NCBI GenBank assembly: GCA_950295325.1 | Contig: OX485806.1 | Span: 56,169,169-56,233,168, forward strand | Reading direction: 5' to 3' | Source of the DNA: Polytrichum commune | Lineage: Eukaryota; Streptophyta; Polytrichopsida; Polytrichales; Polytrichaceae | Length of the DNA stretch: 64,000 bases | Part shown: piece after piece, positions 46,500 through 57,700 of the stretch | Layout of the letters: each line of letters opens with the position of its first letter | Numbering within the stretch: position 1 is the stretch's first letter | Program-made: the position numbers and the translations under genes | The notes under the pieces: model-generated | Seen by the model: the letters and a program-made list of their open reading frames with translations, nothing else | The model's database searches: none | Told to the model about the DNA's origin: nothing

Positions 46500-46964
46500 A
46501 TCCTCCGTGGATCATGTTGGCATTGGTCCGACCTCAGCAAAAGAGTTCGATCTCTTCCGAACCCACCTCCTTCTAGTGTCGAATGGCAGTAGTGTCAACT
46601 GTTTGCCCATAGAATAATCTCATATGGATGATGGCAGACCGAAGGATACTAACTCTGCCACAATGCTTCTCTCGAGCTGTCAGCCGAGCGCTTGTCCGAG
46701 TAGGCATCAATTTTCCGAATGGTTTTCCAACCAGCATCTGAACCAATGCACGTAGATTTCAGCCTAAAAACAAAATGCATAAATGAAATATGCAATTCAT
46801 TCCAAGGAAATAAAGAAAATGAACTAAACTAATCAATGCCAAAACTCAGAAACTCTAAATAAGACACTTACCATGAGCTAAGCGCTCCTTCCTTCCTCCC
46901 AAGTTGTCGCCTCCAAGTCTTGACTCCTCTAATCCCGCTTCGCTCCCGGCGGACGCACCATTTA
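46500..46964 (-). other. Primer-binding site and 5' internal region of an LTR retrotransposon
   Basis: On the minus strand, directly after the LTR end (...CCTCACA) and 4 bases, is TGGTGCGTCCGCCGGGAG. A TGG start adjacent to the LTR is the hallmark of a tRNA primer-binding site; I cannot identify the tRNA. Next comes GCTCATG followed by GTAAGTG and, 85-110 bp on, TTTTTAG, a possible intron. Then gag-like text continues, degraded, toward 46.5 kb. Confidence 0.55.
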
Positions 46965-48475
46965 TGTGAGGCCAAACCTCTCACCTTTATGCGTCGTAGT
47001 CCAGGTGGGGGTTTATGGCTCACACTCATGCTAGGACGTTTTCCTTTCGGCAGCGATGTCAAGTTCCATGCATCCGAAGTCAATACTAACACGCCAGTTT
47101 TATTTCAGGTTGGGCTTACAAGCATTAACAAATGCTTTTATCCACTTCCTTTCCTCTACTCTAGCTATCCCTCTAAACTAACCTCACTACTCTAATCCCC
47201 ATTCAAACATCTTGAACTCTCAATCCTTAAATGCCTTGCTTTGTAGACTAATCCCCCTTTATTTTCCCTAATCAACCAATCCACACCATAGAGGCACCTT
47301 AGGGCCTAAAGCTGGGCCTACTTAGCCCTCCTCAGTCTCGGCCTATGGGCCGGGATTCTACGATGTTTGCGTCTCTGACAGCCCGTCAAAACCCGTCACA
47401 GTCCCTTGGTCTCGGACCTGAGCGTTGCTTCATTCTCAATCTCGACCTACATGCCGGGATTCTACGCCGCACTCCTCCTCTAACCGCTGTCCACGCCTGT
47501 CAACAGTCCCTTGGCCTCGGACCTGAGCGCTGCTTCATCCTCACAGGTGCTGAATGTTTCCACAGCCCAGCCAATGCCGCCCAGAACTCCACCTTCCTCA
47601 CATTTAGCTGAATCATCGAGCTGCATTCAAATCAGGCTATCACTTGACCCTCTTCCCACCAGATGGCAGACATTCTCTCTCCCCTCACCCATTTGACTGG
47701 TGCCTCATTCAATCTATGGAATTACCAGATTCCTTTTTCCTCCGCACCGTATTCGCCTCTGCATCACATTTTTTGACCTTCCTGTGGCATCCCAGATCAC
47801 ACTCCGAGATTGCCTGCTCAATTCTTCCTGAAAACCTCCACTCTTCTGTAGAGAGGTGAGTAAGCCCACCTCCACCCACTGATAGTGAATCTCTCAGCAT
47901 TTTGAGGCTTGGATTAACCCTTAGTCTGTAGTCTGCAGTCTGCCCACTCGGCAGCTGATCCTCACATTCCGAGAGACAGTCAGAATCAAAACCAGGGAGC
48001 TCTCCGGCCGCTGCCGCCCAGCCGTAGTTCGAGAGGTTAGAGAGAGAGAGCCCGAGAGGCGAGAGCCTCCCAACTGCCTGCCAACAGTGCAGATCCCAGC
48101 TCCTGGAAAAACTAGGGCACCTTGCCATGGTCTTAATTCGAACACCCCGGGCACCCAAGTGAGCTGGGCACCCACAGCCTTGAATAACCAACCCTTAAGC
48201 CTAATGCAAACAATTCCCTTGCCCACTTTGGTTGCAAGTCCTTATTCATTCGAATGAGTCTACCCCCCCTTTTGTCCTAACTAGGCACATCTTAATTAAA
48301 ATCAACTTGAGAACAAAACTAAATTCACAAAACTTAACCCTTAAATCAATCTCACACCAAACCCCCAACCCTACACTCTTTTTAATGCTTTTCAATTGCA
48401 CAATTAACTTGAAACACCTCAACATGATGGAAGATAATGCTTAAGAATAATTGTGGGCACCATTTTGGGCTCACA
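46965..48475 (-). repeat. LTR of the TGTGAG family, PBS-adjacent
   Basis: Plus-strand ends are TGTGAGGCC and TTTTGGGCTCACA. Orientation is set by the adjoining primer-binding site, so this is a 5' LTR read on the minus strand. The 5-mers outside (ATTTA and TTCGC) do not match, as expected when one side is the internal region. Open frames within are coincidental. Confidence 0.72.
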
Positions 48476-48868
48476 TTCGCTCACTTCAGTATGTGTTGGC
48501 TTCTTAACCTTCCTCAGAGTCGCAGCTGCCCTCCAAACCTTCCTGCCAGGCTACATTCATCACTCAATTTTTGCCTGCAGATCCAATTTGAGAGCGCCAC
48601 CTCTTGAATCTTTCCTGAACAACCAGCATCGTTCCACCTCCAGAAATGTGGCTGGACACCCCTGCAGTAGTACTCACTCGAAAACTCGGATCAAAATGAG
48701 AGGATGAAATTAGCTTGCGGCAGTGGCAGTTCATTCGCTTGCCGAAATGCCACAGTCAAAGCAAGAGAGAAAGATGAAAAACGACAATTTGGTGTAGTGA
48801 ATTGAGTGCAATGCTTGTGAGCACCGCGATTCAGAGTTTTTGCTGGCCTTGTACTACTGATGTCACAG
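48476..48868. other. Interrupted LTR interior, TGTGAG family
   Basis: Sequence of the same character as the interior of the neighbouring LTRs (CAGCTGCCCTCC, CCAGCATCGTTCCACC). With 51951-52592, whose end is TTTGGGCTCACA, it probably forms the remainder of an outer LTR into which the 48869-51950 insertion landed. Its start could not be located. Confidence 0.45.
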
Positions 48869-48961
48869 TGTGAGCACCAAACCTTCACCCTTATGCATCC
48901 TAGTCCAGGTGAAGGTTCAGGACTCACCAATGAATTTTCAACCCTAGTTGCGGGTGCTAGT

Positions 48962-50703
48962 TGTGAGGCCAAACCCACCACCCTTAAGCAACCTAGTCCG
49001 GGTGATGGTTTTGAGAATCACATGTGTGATATTGGAACTCGTAGCAACATGGAATGTGGGTTCCACATCAATAAGCTCACGGCTTACTTCAAGTCATGAT
49101 GTTTTATTAATGTGATCCTCTTGAATAGGTAAATTCTTGGTCTTCTCAAGGGTCCAACCCACAGCCTTGGCTACACATGCCCTCAAAGATCTTCCTCTTA
49201 AAACCTTGGTCATGGCCGATGATTCTTCACTAGTGTTTGTTGCCTCGTTGATGCTATAGTGTATCGGCTCCATGGTGCTTCACGTCAACATTGCACTTCA
49301 ATTCATCCCATTATAAGAACACAAGTATTAAAAAACACTTGTCTCACTTGGCCTTGCTTCCTCTTCTACAAGTCCCTTACAATTCACTCCAAAGTTAACT
49401 CCTTAATACAACCCCTAACCCGGCTAGTCTAACCAACTAGCCTAACTAGCTAGCCACTAACCCAAGCTTCATTCAAACTAACCAGCTGGGTCTAACCAGC
49501 AGTCACTTAAACTAACCAGCTGGGTTTAACCACAGTCACTTCAAACTAACCAGCTGGTCTAACCACAGTCACTTAAACTGACCAGCTGGTCTAACCAGCA
49601 GTCACTTCAAACAAACCAGCTGGGTCTAACCACAGTCACTTAAACCACCAGCTGGGTTTAACCAACAGTAACTTCAAATTAACCAGCTGGGTTTAACCAC
49701 AGTCACTTCAAACTAACCAGCTGGTCTAACCAGCAGTAACTTAGACTAACCAGTTGGGTTTGACCACAGTCACTTCAAACTAACTAGCTGGTCTAACCAC
49801 AGTCACTTAAACTAACTAGCTGGTCTAACCAGCAGTCACTTCAAACTAATCAGCTGGGTTTAGCCACAATCACTTCAAACTAACCAGCAGTAACTTAGAC
49901 TAACCAGTTGGGTTTAACCTGCGTGCACCGAGTCCAACCTGCCTGCAAACGAGTCCAGCAGCTCCGGGCTTCGGCCAACTACTAACCATAAAATCAAATG
50001 CCTTGATTTAAATACTATAACTCTAAATACTAAAGTCTAAATACTATGAGTCTAAACACTATAAATCTAAATACTATAAATCTAAATGCTAGAAGTTGAA
50101 CACTATGAGCTAAGCACTTGTTTCTAAATGCCTTAAATCAAATACTAACTACATCTAACAATGTAAAGCTAACTTCAACATTAAATGGTCTTGGCTGTCC
50201 ACCTTGAAACCTTGCACACCCACGTGCCCCTTTCTTACTCCACACACACCCACACTTATAACACATGGGATGCTAAGGGAGCAAGAAGGAAAAGAGAGAG
50301 AGAGAGAGAGAAGGGAGAGTGAGGGTTATATAGGGAGAGGAAAGGGAAGAGGTGAGCACCCCCAAGGCTCAAGATAAGCCTTTTGATCCTTTCCTACTTT
50401 GTAGGCTCTCATCCTATCCTCTAAGCCCTCAACTCTTAAACCAACAACATAGATTCCAATTCAAACATTTAACTCAAGGAGCTACCCTTGGTTCACCACA
50501 CACTACGCTCACCTAACTAAGGAACTTTCTTCATGCCGCTAAGCTTCTAATCAACCACTCCACACAAGCCTAAGGCCTAAACATAACTTCACTCAAGCCT
50601 CACTCTTTTTTATATTTTTATGAATAATCATAAAACATAAAAACATAACTTCTAATGGTTTCAAAGAATTAAGAACACATGTGGGCACCATTTTGGTCTC
50701 ACA
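48962..50703. repeat. Nested solo LTR, 1,742 bp
   Basis: Ends TGTGAGGCC and TTTTGGTCTCACA. The flanks CTAGT (48957-48961) and CCAGT (50704-50708) form a 5-bp duplication with one transition. It interrupts another LTR of the same family near its beginning. Contains a minisatellite and a GA microsatellite at about 50297. Confidence 0.8.
49480..49930. repeat. 34-bp minisatellite in the nested LTR
   Basis: About 13 copies of a 33-35 bp unit built on AACCAGCTGGGTTTAACC and ACAGTCACTTCAAACT with small indels. It occupies the same relative place as the 40-bp minisatellite of the 39666 copy but is unrelated in sequence. Confidence 0.9.
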
Positions 50704-51950
50704 CCAGTTTACCACATGTGACCACGGCACAAATAAAAACGCACACACAACTTTACTACATTGGTTTTATTTAAAATAACAAGCATTAACAAATGCTTTA
50801 TACGAGTGGCCCCATCCCTAACCCTCTCTTCCTTAACTACCACAATTCCACCTTAAATCCTTAGATCCTTCTTTGCTTAAGGCCCTGGATCCAACCGGCA
50901 GCCAGCAGTCATTCGATTGGCTGCTCCTTGTTGCAAGTTGTCAGCCCGTCAACTTCAAGGTATGAACCCAGGTTAATGTCCTGCCACAGTGGCCAACTGC
51001 CTCTGTACTTCCAACCGGCAGCAGCTGGCTAAACCCCTGTGCCCCCTCTCAGTTCCTGAAGTCTAACCCTGCAGCTGCATTCGAACAAGTTGGTCCCTGC
51101 CGGACTGCCAACCATTCACTCTGCCACCCAATTCCGGTGTGCACTGCCCTTCGCCGCCCTTAATCCATCTTCCCCAAAACCCAGCCTCTTCGTGTTGGAT
51201 TACAATGCCCATTTCCCAAAGAGATCTGACCTTCCTCGGGATCTTTTCCTGTTAATGCTGCAAGTCTCCCCTTAAAATCCTCACATTCTCTTCTCCTTAC
51301 TGAAATCTTACAATCCTCTCTTGGAATCGTCAGGTTGCTCCCAGTCAATCCACACTCCCTTAGAACAATCTTGAAGTAGCTTGCTACCTATGCAATGTGC
51401 GCAAGCATTCAATCCTCAACCTCCTTCACCCCTCTGCTGCATTCAATTCCCCTCCACATTCAATCTGCAGCCACATTTTTATCCTCAGCCGCAATTCCAT
51501 TTTCAGCCTCATTCAATATGTCCTTGTGAGAATTCCCATGCCGCATTCTAGCAGCTGCTCTCCGCTGCCTGTTCTCCATAGCCGCACCGAGACGTCGAGA
51601 GAGAGAGAGGAGAACGGACCAGGGGCTTCTCCCTTGTCCCGGTCCGAAAATTGTTATGGATGCGGTGCACCCCTCCCCCTTAATCAAACACTCGTTAAGC
51701 CTAAACCAAAATGGGTTGAACCCAGCCTCCTAACTAACTTCCTACCTACCACCACAATTTAGCCCTTCCTTTCTACTACCTCGCTATGTCCGACTAATAA
51801 CCCCCACCATTATAACTTAATGGTCTTAAAACCACACACACATGCTTTCCACTCTTTTTATGTTTTAATATGATCAATGCAAAGTCAAAACACAAGTCTT
51901 AATGAATTTTCAGGTTCAATAACCTGCATGGGCCCGTTTTTGGGCTCACA

Positions 51951-52592
51951 CATGGCATCGGCTCAGTGCTCGGTTTTGGGTAGTTGCAACAGAGACTGCA
52001 TCCAGGAGATTGCGCTCATACCTCCTCTTGTTCCTTGGATTCTCATCATTCCCTCGCCCTCACTCGTTACCCTCGTAGCAGCCACTCCTCTCCTCTGCCA
52101 CATTGGGTAGCACCTCCTTCTCCCTGCGGCCTCACCGAACCTCCTCTCGCAGTCGCCACATTCCAGTATGTGTGTTCCGAGGGCTGAGAGTTTTTTTCAG
52201 CAGAGAGGCGAAGCCCCTTGGACCGCCTAGAGACCCCCCCCTGGAATCAACCGGTTACCTTATCCAAAGTCAAACCCCCCCCTTCCTAAACTAACCAGAC
52301 TTGGGCCTTAATCAAACAATAACCCCAACCTGGGCCTTTACTTGCAAAGCCTTAAGCCAAAATTTAAATCCCTTAACTCTAAGCCTCTTTCTCCCACAAT
52401 TAAATCCTTAACATCCCCCTTCGAACTTAATGCTCTAACATACTTCCTAATCTAATCTCTAACTTCAAATGCAAGTCCTAAACTATGCTTCATTTTTTTT
52501 ATCCTTTTAAATATTTAAACAACCATCAAAGTCCGAGCTTTTGACAGCTTCCAAGGGTAAGGAGCACATGTGGGCACCAATTTGGGCTCACA
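51951..52592. repeat. LTR tail of the TGTGAG family
   Basis: Ends GTGGGCACCAATTTGGGCTCACA at 52592, directly followed by the 127-bp array. Its interior (CGCAGTCGCCACATTCCAG, GAGCACATG) resembles other family copies. It is taken as the right remainder of the outermost LTR of the nest. Confidence 0.55.
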
Positions 52593-54115
52593 GGTGTGCA
52601 ACTAGTTGGACTTGAGTGGTCATACGTTTGTGTGTGTGATTTATATTTAGGTTGGAAACATGTTTTTGAATTTTTTTGCTAAATCTACTGGGGGGGTCTT
52701 GGAACCGAGAGGGTGGAGGTGGAGGGGTCCTAATTGGACTTGACTGGTAAGAAGTATGTGTGTGCGATTCATATTTATGTTGAAAATATGTTTTTGAATT
52801 TTTTTGAGAAATCTGGTGGGGGGGGTCTTGGAACCGAGAGGATGCAAGTGGTGTGGAACTAGTTGGACTTGAATGGTTATGTGTGTGTGTGTGATTGATG
52901 TTTAGGTTGAAAGTATGTTGTTGGAAACTTTTGAGAAATTTGGTGGGGAGAGTCTTGGAACCGAGGGTGTGGAGGTGGAGTGCAACTAGTTGGATTTAAA
53001 TGGTAAGAAGTATGTGTGTGTGATGCATATTTAGGTTGAAAATATGTTTTTGGAAATTTTTAGAATATCTGGTGGGGGGGTCTCGGAATTGAAAAAGTGA
53101 AGGTGGAGTGCACCTAGTTCGATTTAAATGGTTATATGTATATGTATGTGGTTGATGTTTAGGTTGAAAATATGTTTTAAAAATATTTTGAGAGATATGG
53201 TGGGGCTCTCAAAACCGAGAGGGTGGAGGTGGAGTGCAATTATTTGGACTTCATTAATCATATTTATGCGTGTGTGATTTAATTTTAGGTTGAAAATCTA
53301 GTGGGGGGGGGTCTTGAAATCGAGAGGTTGGAGGTGGAGTGCAAGTAGTTGAACTTGAATGGTTATATGTATGTGGGTGTGATTAAGTTTAGGTTGAAAA
53401 TATATTTTTGGAAATTTTTGGAAACTGTGGTGGGGGGTCTCGGAACCAAGAGAGTGGAGGTGAAATGACCCTAGTTGGATTGACTGGTCATATATATGTG
53501 TGTGTGATTGATGGTTAGGTTGAAAATATGTTTTTGGAAATTTTTGAAAAATCTGGGGGGGGGGGGTCTCGAAATAAAGAGGGTGGAGGTGGAGTGGAAC
53601 TAGTTGGACTTGAATGGTTATATGTATGCATGTGTGATTGATGTTTAGATTGAAAATATGTTTTTGGAATTTTTTGGGAAATCTGGTGGGAGGTCTCGCA
53701 ACCAAGAAAGTGGAGGTGAAGTGCAACTAGATGGACTTGGATGGTAAGAAGTATGTGTGTGTGATGCATATTTAGGTTGAAAATATGCTTTTGAATTTTT
53801 TTAGAATATATGGTGGGGGGTTCTCGGAACCGAGAGGGTGGAGGTGGTGGGCAATTAGTTGGACTTGAATGCTTAGAAATATGAGTGTGTAATTCATATT
53901 TACGTTGGAAATATGTGTTTGGAAATTTTTGGTTAATCTGGTGGGAGGGTCTCGGAATTGAGAAAGTGGAAGTGGTGTCCAAATAGTTGGACTTGAATGG
54001 TTAGAAGTATGTGCGTGTAAATCATAGTTAGGTTTTAAATATGTTTTTGGAAATTTTTGAACAACCTAGTTGGGGGGGGGGATCTTGGAACCAAGAGGGT
54101 GGAAGTTGGTGTTGT
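52593..54115. repeat. 127-bp tandem array with an inverted repeat in each unit
   Basis: Twelve units of mostly 124-131 bp. Landmarks are ACTAGTTGGACTTGAATGGT, TGTGTGTGTGAT, TTTAGGTTGAAAATATGTTT, GGTGGGGGG and then CTCGGAACCGAGAGGGTGGA. CTCGG-AA-CCGAG is an inverted repeat, intact in some units (for example about 53824) and eroded in others (CTTGGAACCGAG near 52692, GGAATTGAG near 53954). It lies just upstream of the element 2 ParB-like exons, the same place as the 180-bp array of element 1. Frames such as 53298-53726 are translations of the repeat. Confidence 0.92.
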
Positions 54116-54379
54116 CTTTTTTTTGTCTTAAGTTGTGTTCCATGTATGCAAGCATCACAATCTTTGGATGTTACTGGGTCTCGGAGGCACTCAATGAAGG
54201 ATCACGATGTTCTATTGGTGCTTCCTTTGGTACTCGTTGCGGCTTTTGGTGACCTTTTACAAGCAAAGGTGTTTGATTTATGGAACTGTTGTTCCGATTT
54301 TTTGCTCAAACATGTTTTTAGAAATTTTTTTATGTTTGATTTTCTTGATATCTACTAATTTCTTTCTTGAATTGTGTTG

Positions 54380-55918
54380 TAGATTAACGTACCAGTTGTA
54401 CCAGACTCCCTACGACCTCTAGCTGAATCGAATCCGGATGCGACTGAGCTTTTGATACAAAGATCACAGAAAGAAGACTCCAACACCGTGATTCACTGGG
54501 TTTAATTCAAACCTCTAGGGAAGTCACGTTTCTCTATTCCATTGTGCCACTTGCGATGTATTCCTCTTGTTCGGCCCATCAACGATGTTGATGTCGCTCA
54601 TTTGGAAAATGAGTTCGTGATGGGTTATCGTGATGGTGACCAAGTTATGTAAGTCTCACCATACAGCAATCTCGATTAAATCCTACATGTCTCCGACAAC
54701 ATCAAGGCCTCTTAGAGTTCATTATGGCAGGAGGCCAATGACGAGTTTGATGTCATTCTCCAAAAAAACTTCGACCTTGCTCACTTTGCAGCAAGATGTT
54801 CTACGTGTGGGAGGGGAACCATTGGTTAATAACTTGGTGGAGACACATCTCCGTTGACCGTATTGTCGTGAATCCAAAAAATTGCACCGCCGTCTTCCTT
54901 AATGTCATGAATGATATCAACTGGTGAGTTTTGACATTTTATATTTATTTACTTCTTTATTTGTTTATCTCTTACATTGTTTTTGTTTAGGTCCACAGAG
55001 CATGACGACGTTAAGGACAACCTCCCCCCCAAGTTACTTTGCTTTCGGACGTTTAGAAATATGAAGCTAGAAGAATTTAAATACCTCATTTCCGTTGCCG
55101 ACTATAAGATGTGAGATCCAAGATGGAGAAAAATCCTACTTAGTATCTCCTAATATTAGACATTTTCGTCAAATTCTTGTACAAAGTAATTTTTGTCTTC
55201 ATTTTCCTCGAATTTTTTTCTCCCCATTTTATGCCCTTTCCTTATCATTTTCTTTGTTTGTTTTAGAGAGAATTATCCAAATTGGCGGATACCAAAGCAA
55301 GGTTGTATCGTAAGGCCACTCTTGAGGCTCTCAAATCTGCTCATGATATTTGGGATGCTATGAGAAAAACCCAAGATAGGTTGATCAAAAGCATTCGATC
55401 TCGGAGCTTTGAGAAATTCATTTCCGTCGCCCACAAGGACAACGGCGATGATTTCTTCCACAAGGTGCCTCTTCTGCCTTTTTGTTTTTATTTTGTTTTT
55501 CATTTTTCTAAATTTTTTGTTGTACTTGATGTTTATTTTCTTACATAACATTCTTCTATGCTGCAAATTGACCGTCACTTCTCCACCTTCCTCATCACAA
55601 ATATAACAAACGATAAACTCCAAAACGTGGCCACCACACATGTGGATGCCTCATTCAAGGCCAAGTGACTTTGATGGTGGAACTCCCCAGCCAAGGTAAA
55701 AAACAAGAACAAATGTTCCTTTGTTCTTCCTCTCAGGGAGAAAATCCTCAAAAATTGGCTCAACAAAGCTTTTTTTCTTTCTATTTGTTCATTTTTCTAC
55801 TTCACATTTATAACTATTGGTTTTTCTTATCATAGTCGGAAAAAAAGGTTGAGGCTGAGATCGCATCATTTGAAAATGAGTGTTCTGTTTTATGGAGGAT
55901 ATTTTGCAACCCGCCAAT
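54380..55918 (+). pseudogene. ParB-like and helical exons (element 2), part 1
   Basis: After a TTGTAG acceptor at about 54381, a frame with a stop gives SIPLCHLRCIPLVRPINDV and DVAHLENEFVMGY, aligning with PLPVVRLYLKNDVFQLATHF in element 1. NDEFDVILQKNFDLAHF and MFYVWEGNHWLITWW follow, aligning with FMVWDGNHRLYAW, so Arg of the DGNHR loop is Trp here. An exon at 54992-55090 and another at 55266-55460 (LADTKARLYRKATLEALKSA) continue. The frame then reaches the solo LTR at 55919. Together with 57.70-59.9 kb this is the diverged counterpart of the 26.6-30.7 kb gene. Not functional. Confidence 0.6.
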
Positions 55919-57695
55919 TGTAAGCCCTAAACCCCCACCCTTAATCGTCGTAATCCGAGTGGAAGCCTATGACTCACATGCACTTGATTTATTGTACCCC
56001 ATCAATTACAACTCATTGTCCAATGCTCCAATGACACAGAATTCAAACACACACTTTCATTTAAGGAACCCAAGGTCACAAGTATTTAAAAAATATTTCC
56101 TTCCTTGTGGTCACTGCCACAACACAATAACCTGTCAAGTTCTCCCACAACCCCCTCAAACACTAAACTCCCTCCTAATAAGCCTTTTTAATCTTGGGTT
56201 AGGGCTAATGTCAAGTCACACATTTGGGTGTTGACCTATTTTCCTACCACCATAAACTAATGGATTTAATCTATCCTAATGACTATTTCCTATCTCCTAC
56301 CCTTACTACTATCCCAACTAAATACTAATTGAACTCCACATCTTCATAGAGCCTTCTCCTTCCCAGTTGCCGTGTAATGTTTAAGCAACTCCTCCTAACC
56401 TCCAGCTGGAAACCAAACCCCTCTGCCGTTGTCCAGTCACCCAACTACCGCAGCCGTTCACCTCATCTAGACTCTACTGCCGACCCTCTTCGGCCCTTGG
56501 GTATCAATCCCAGCCTCGCTCCAATAGCGAGAGTTACCAGCCTCCCTTTAGCAGACATAGTGACCAATTCCAACTCTTGTGCCATCTGTATTAGCTACTG
56601 TCTTGACGATGACCAAACCTTCAAGGTCTTACATGGTCGAGTCCAGGCAGAAGTAAGCAGTGACTCATTGGCAGTCCAGAGGCTAAGATTACACATTTAG
56701 GCAGCTGCAGACGCTTGCAACCGGTCCCCCTTGAGCTGCCTCCTCACTCATTGAAGCTCTCGGCAATGCCGCAAAATTAAAAATCAAAGCACCCCCTTGA
56801 AACCTACAATGACACCCTGCCCATACCTCCGTAAATTGATGAATGTTTGTTGCCTCTTGAGCAACTCCTCTCTGAGACTTGAACTAGCCTTCAGCCTTCT
56901 GTTATCTCTTCCCCTAAGTTGCCACAGATGCCTCATTCCAGGCAATCCAGAGCACTCGCTCGCTTCCCCCTCAACGCCTCCTGTCACCGAAATAATCAAT
57001 TTTCATCCGCAAAGGCACTTCCCGACTTGGTTAAATGACTCGGCCACGTTCTTTGAATTGGCGACCTCACTGGTCCCTGTTTGGGATAGCTGCCTAGCGA
57101 TTCCAATGCAGATGCCTCATCGCCCACAGCCCCAGTGGCTGCCTCCACCATCTTCCTTCCTTCTCTGCTCCCGAGATTCCCTTTCCCGATCTCACATCAG
57201 CCACCCTGCAGACACCTCTTCATTCAGCTAGGAGCTGCAATCCGTAACCGCATTCGGCCAGATCCACACACATTGAAAACTGCTCACGCCACCTTTCCTG
57301 CCGCTTGCACATCGCGGCCGCCGCATTTCGGACCGAGAGCTAAAAAATTGAGAGGTTGTTCCCGAAAAACTCACGGAGTCCCCTGGATCCGGAAATCTAG
57401 AAGCCCAATCTGGGCTTGGGAAGGACCACCCCCCCTCCTTAATCAAACATAATTCTAACCTTAAACGAACAATTAATATCAACCAATGCCACTCCTAACC
57501 TAGCATCACTCAATCACTTAATTAAAACACTTCATTTTTTTGGGTTTTTCCCCTTTAATAACGCTTGGACTCACAACTTAATTCCAACTATAACCAACTT
57601 AGGCCACCTCAATCCCATCAAGCTCTTAAACTAACTCAACTAATTGCTAATCTTAATGTTTGAGCATGATATGTGGGCACCGAATTGGGCTCACA
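55919..57695. repeat. Solo LTR, 1,777 bp
   Basis: It starts TGTAAGCCC and ends CGAATTGGGCTCACA. The exact 5-bp duplication CCAAT flanks it (55914-55918 and 57696-57700). It splits an exon of element 2: FCNPPI before and MFNIGGSF after read as one frame once the insert is removed. Frames inside (56377-57452) are coincidental. Confidence 0.92.
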
Positions 57696-57700
57696 CCAAT

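Larger units (their letters stand above)
48869..51950. repeat. Solo LTR of the TGTGAG family, itself interrupted
   Basis: It starts TGTGAGCACCAAACC at 48869 and ends TTTTTGGGCTCACA at 51950. Positions 48962-50703 are a second, nested LTR; the outer one resumes at about 50709 with the family phrase AACAAGCATTAACAAATGC, also seen at about 47115. Outer flanks are CACAG (48864-48868) and CATGG (51951-51955), matching at three of five, so the TSD is doubtful. Confidence 0.6.

Noticed and set aside
45736-52592. One full-length LTR retrotransposon with two intact LTRs
   Set aside because: Ends and flanking 5-mers do not pair, and internal protein genes other than a gag trace are missing.
52593-54115. 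Coding region suggested by frames of 142 and 155 residues
   Set aside because: Both are translations of the 127-bp tandem unit and repeat the same peptide.
56377-57452. Overlapping plus-strand proteins of 105-144 residues
   Set aside because: They lie inside a TSD-delimited solo LTR, overlap in different frames and show no motif.
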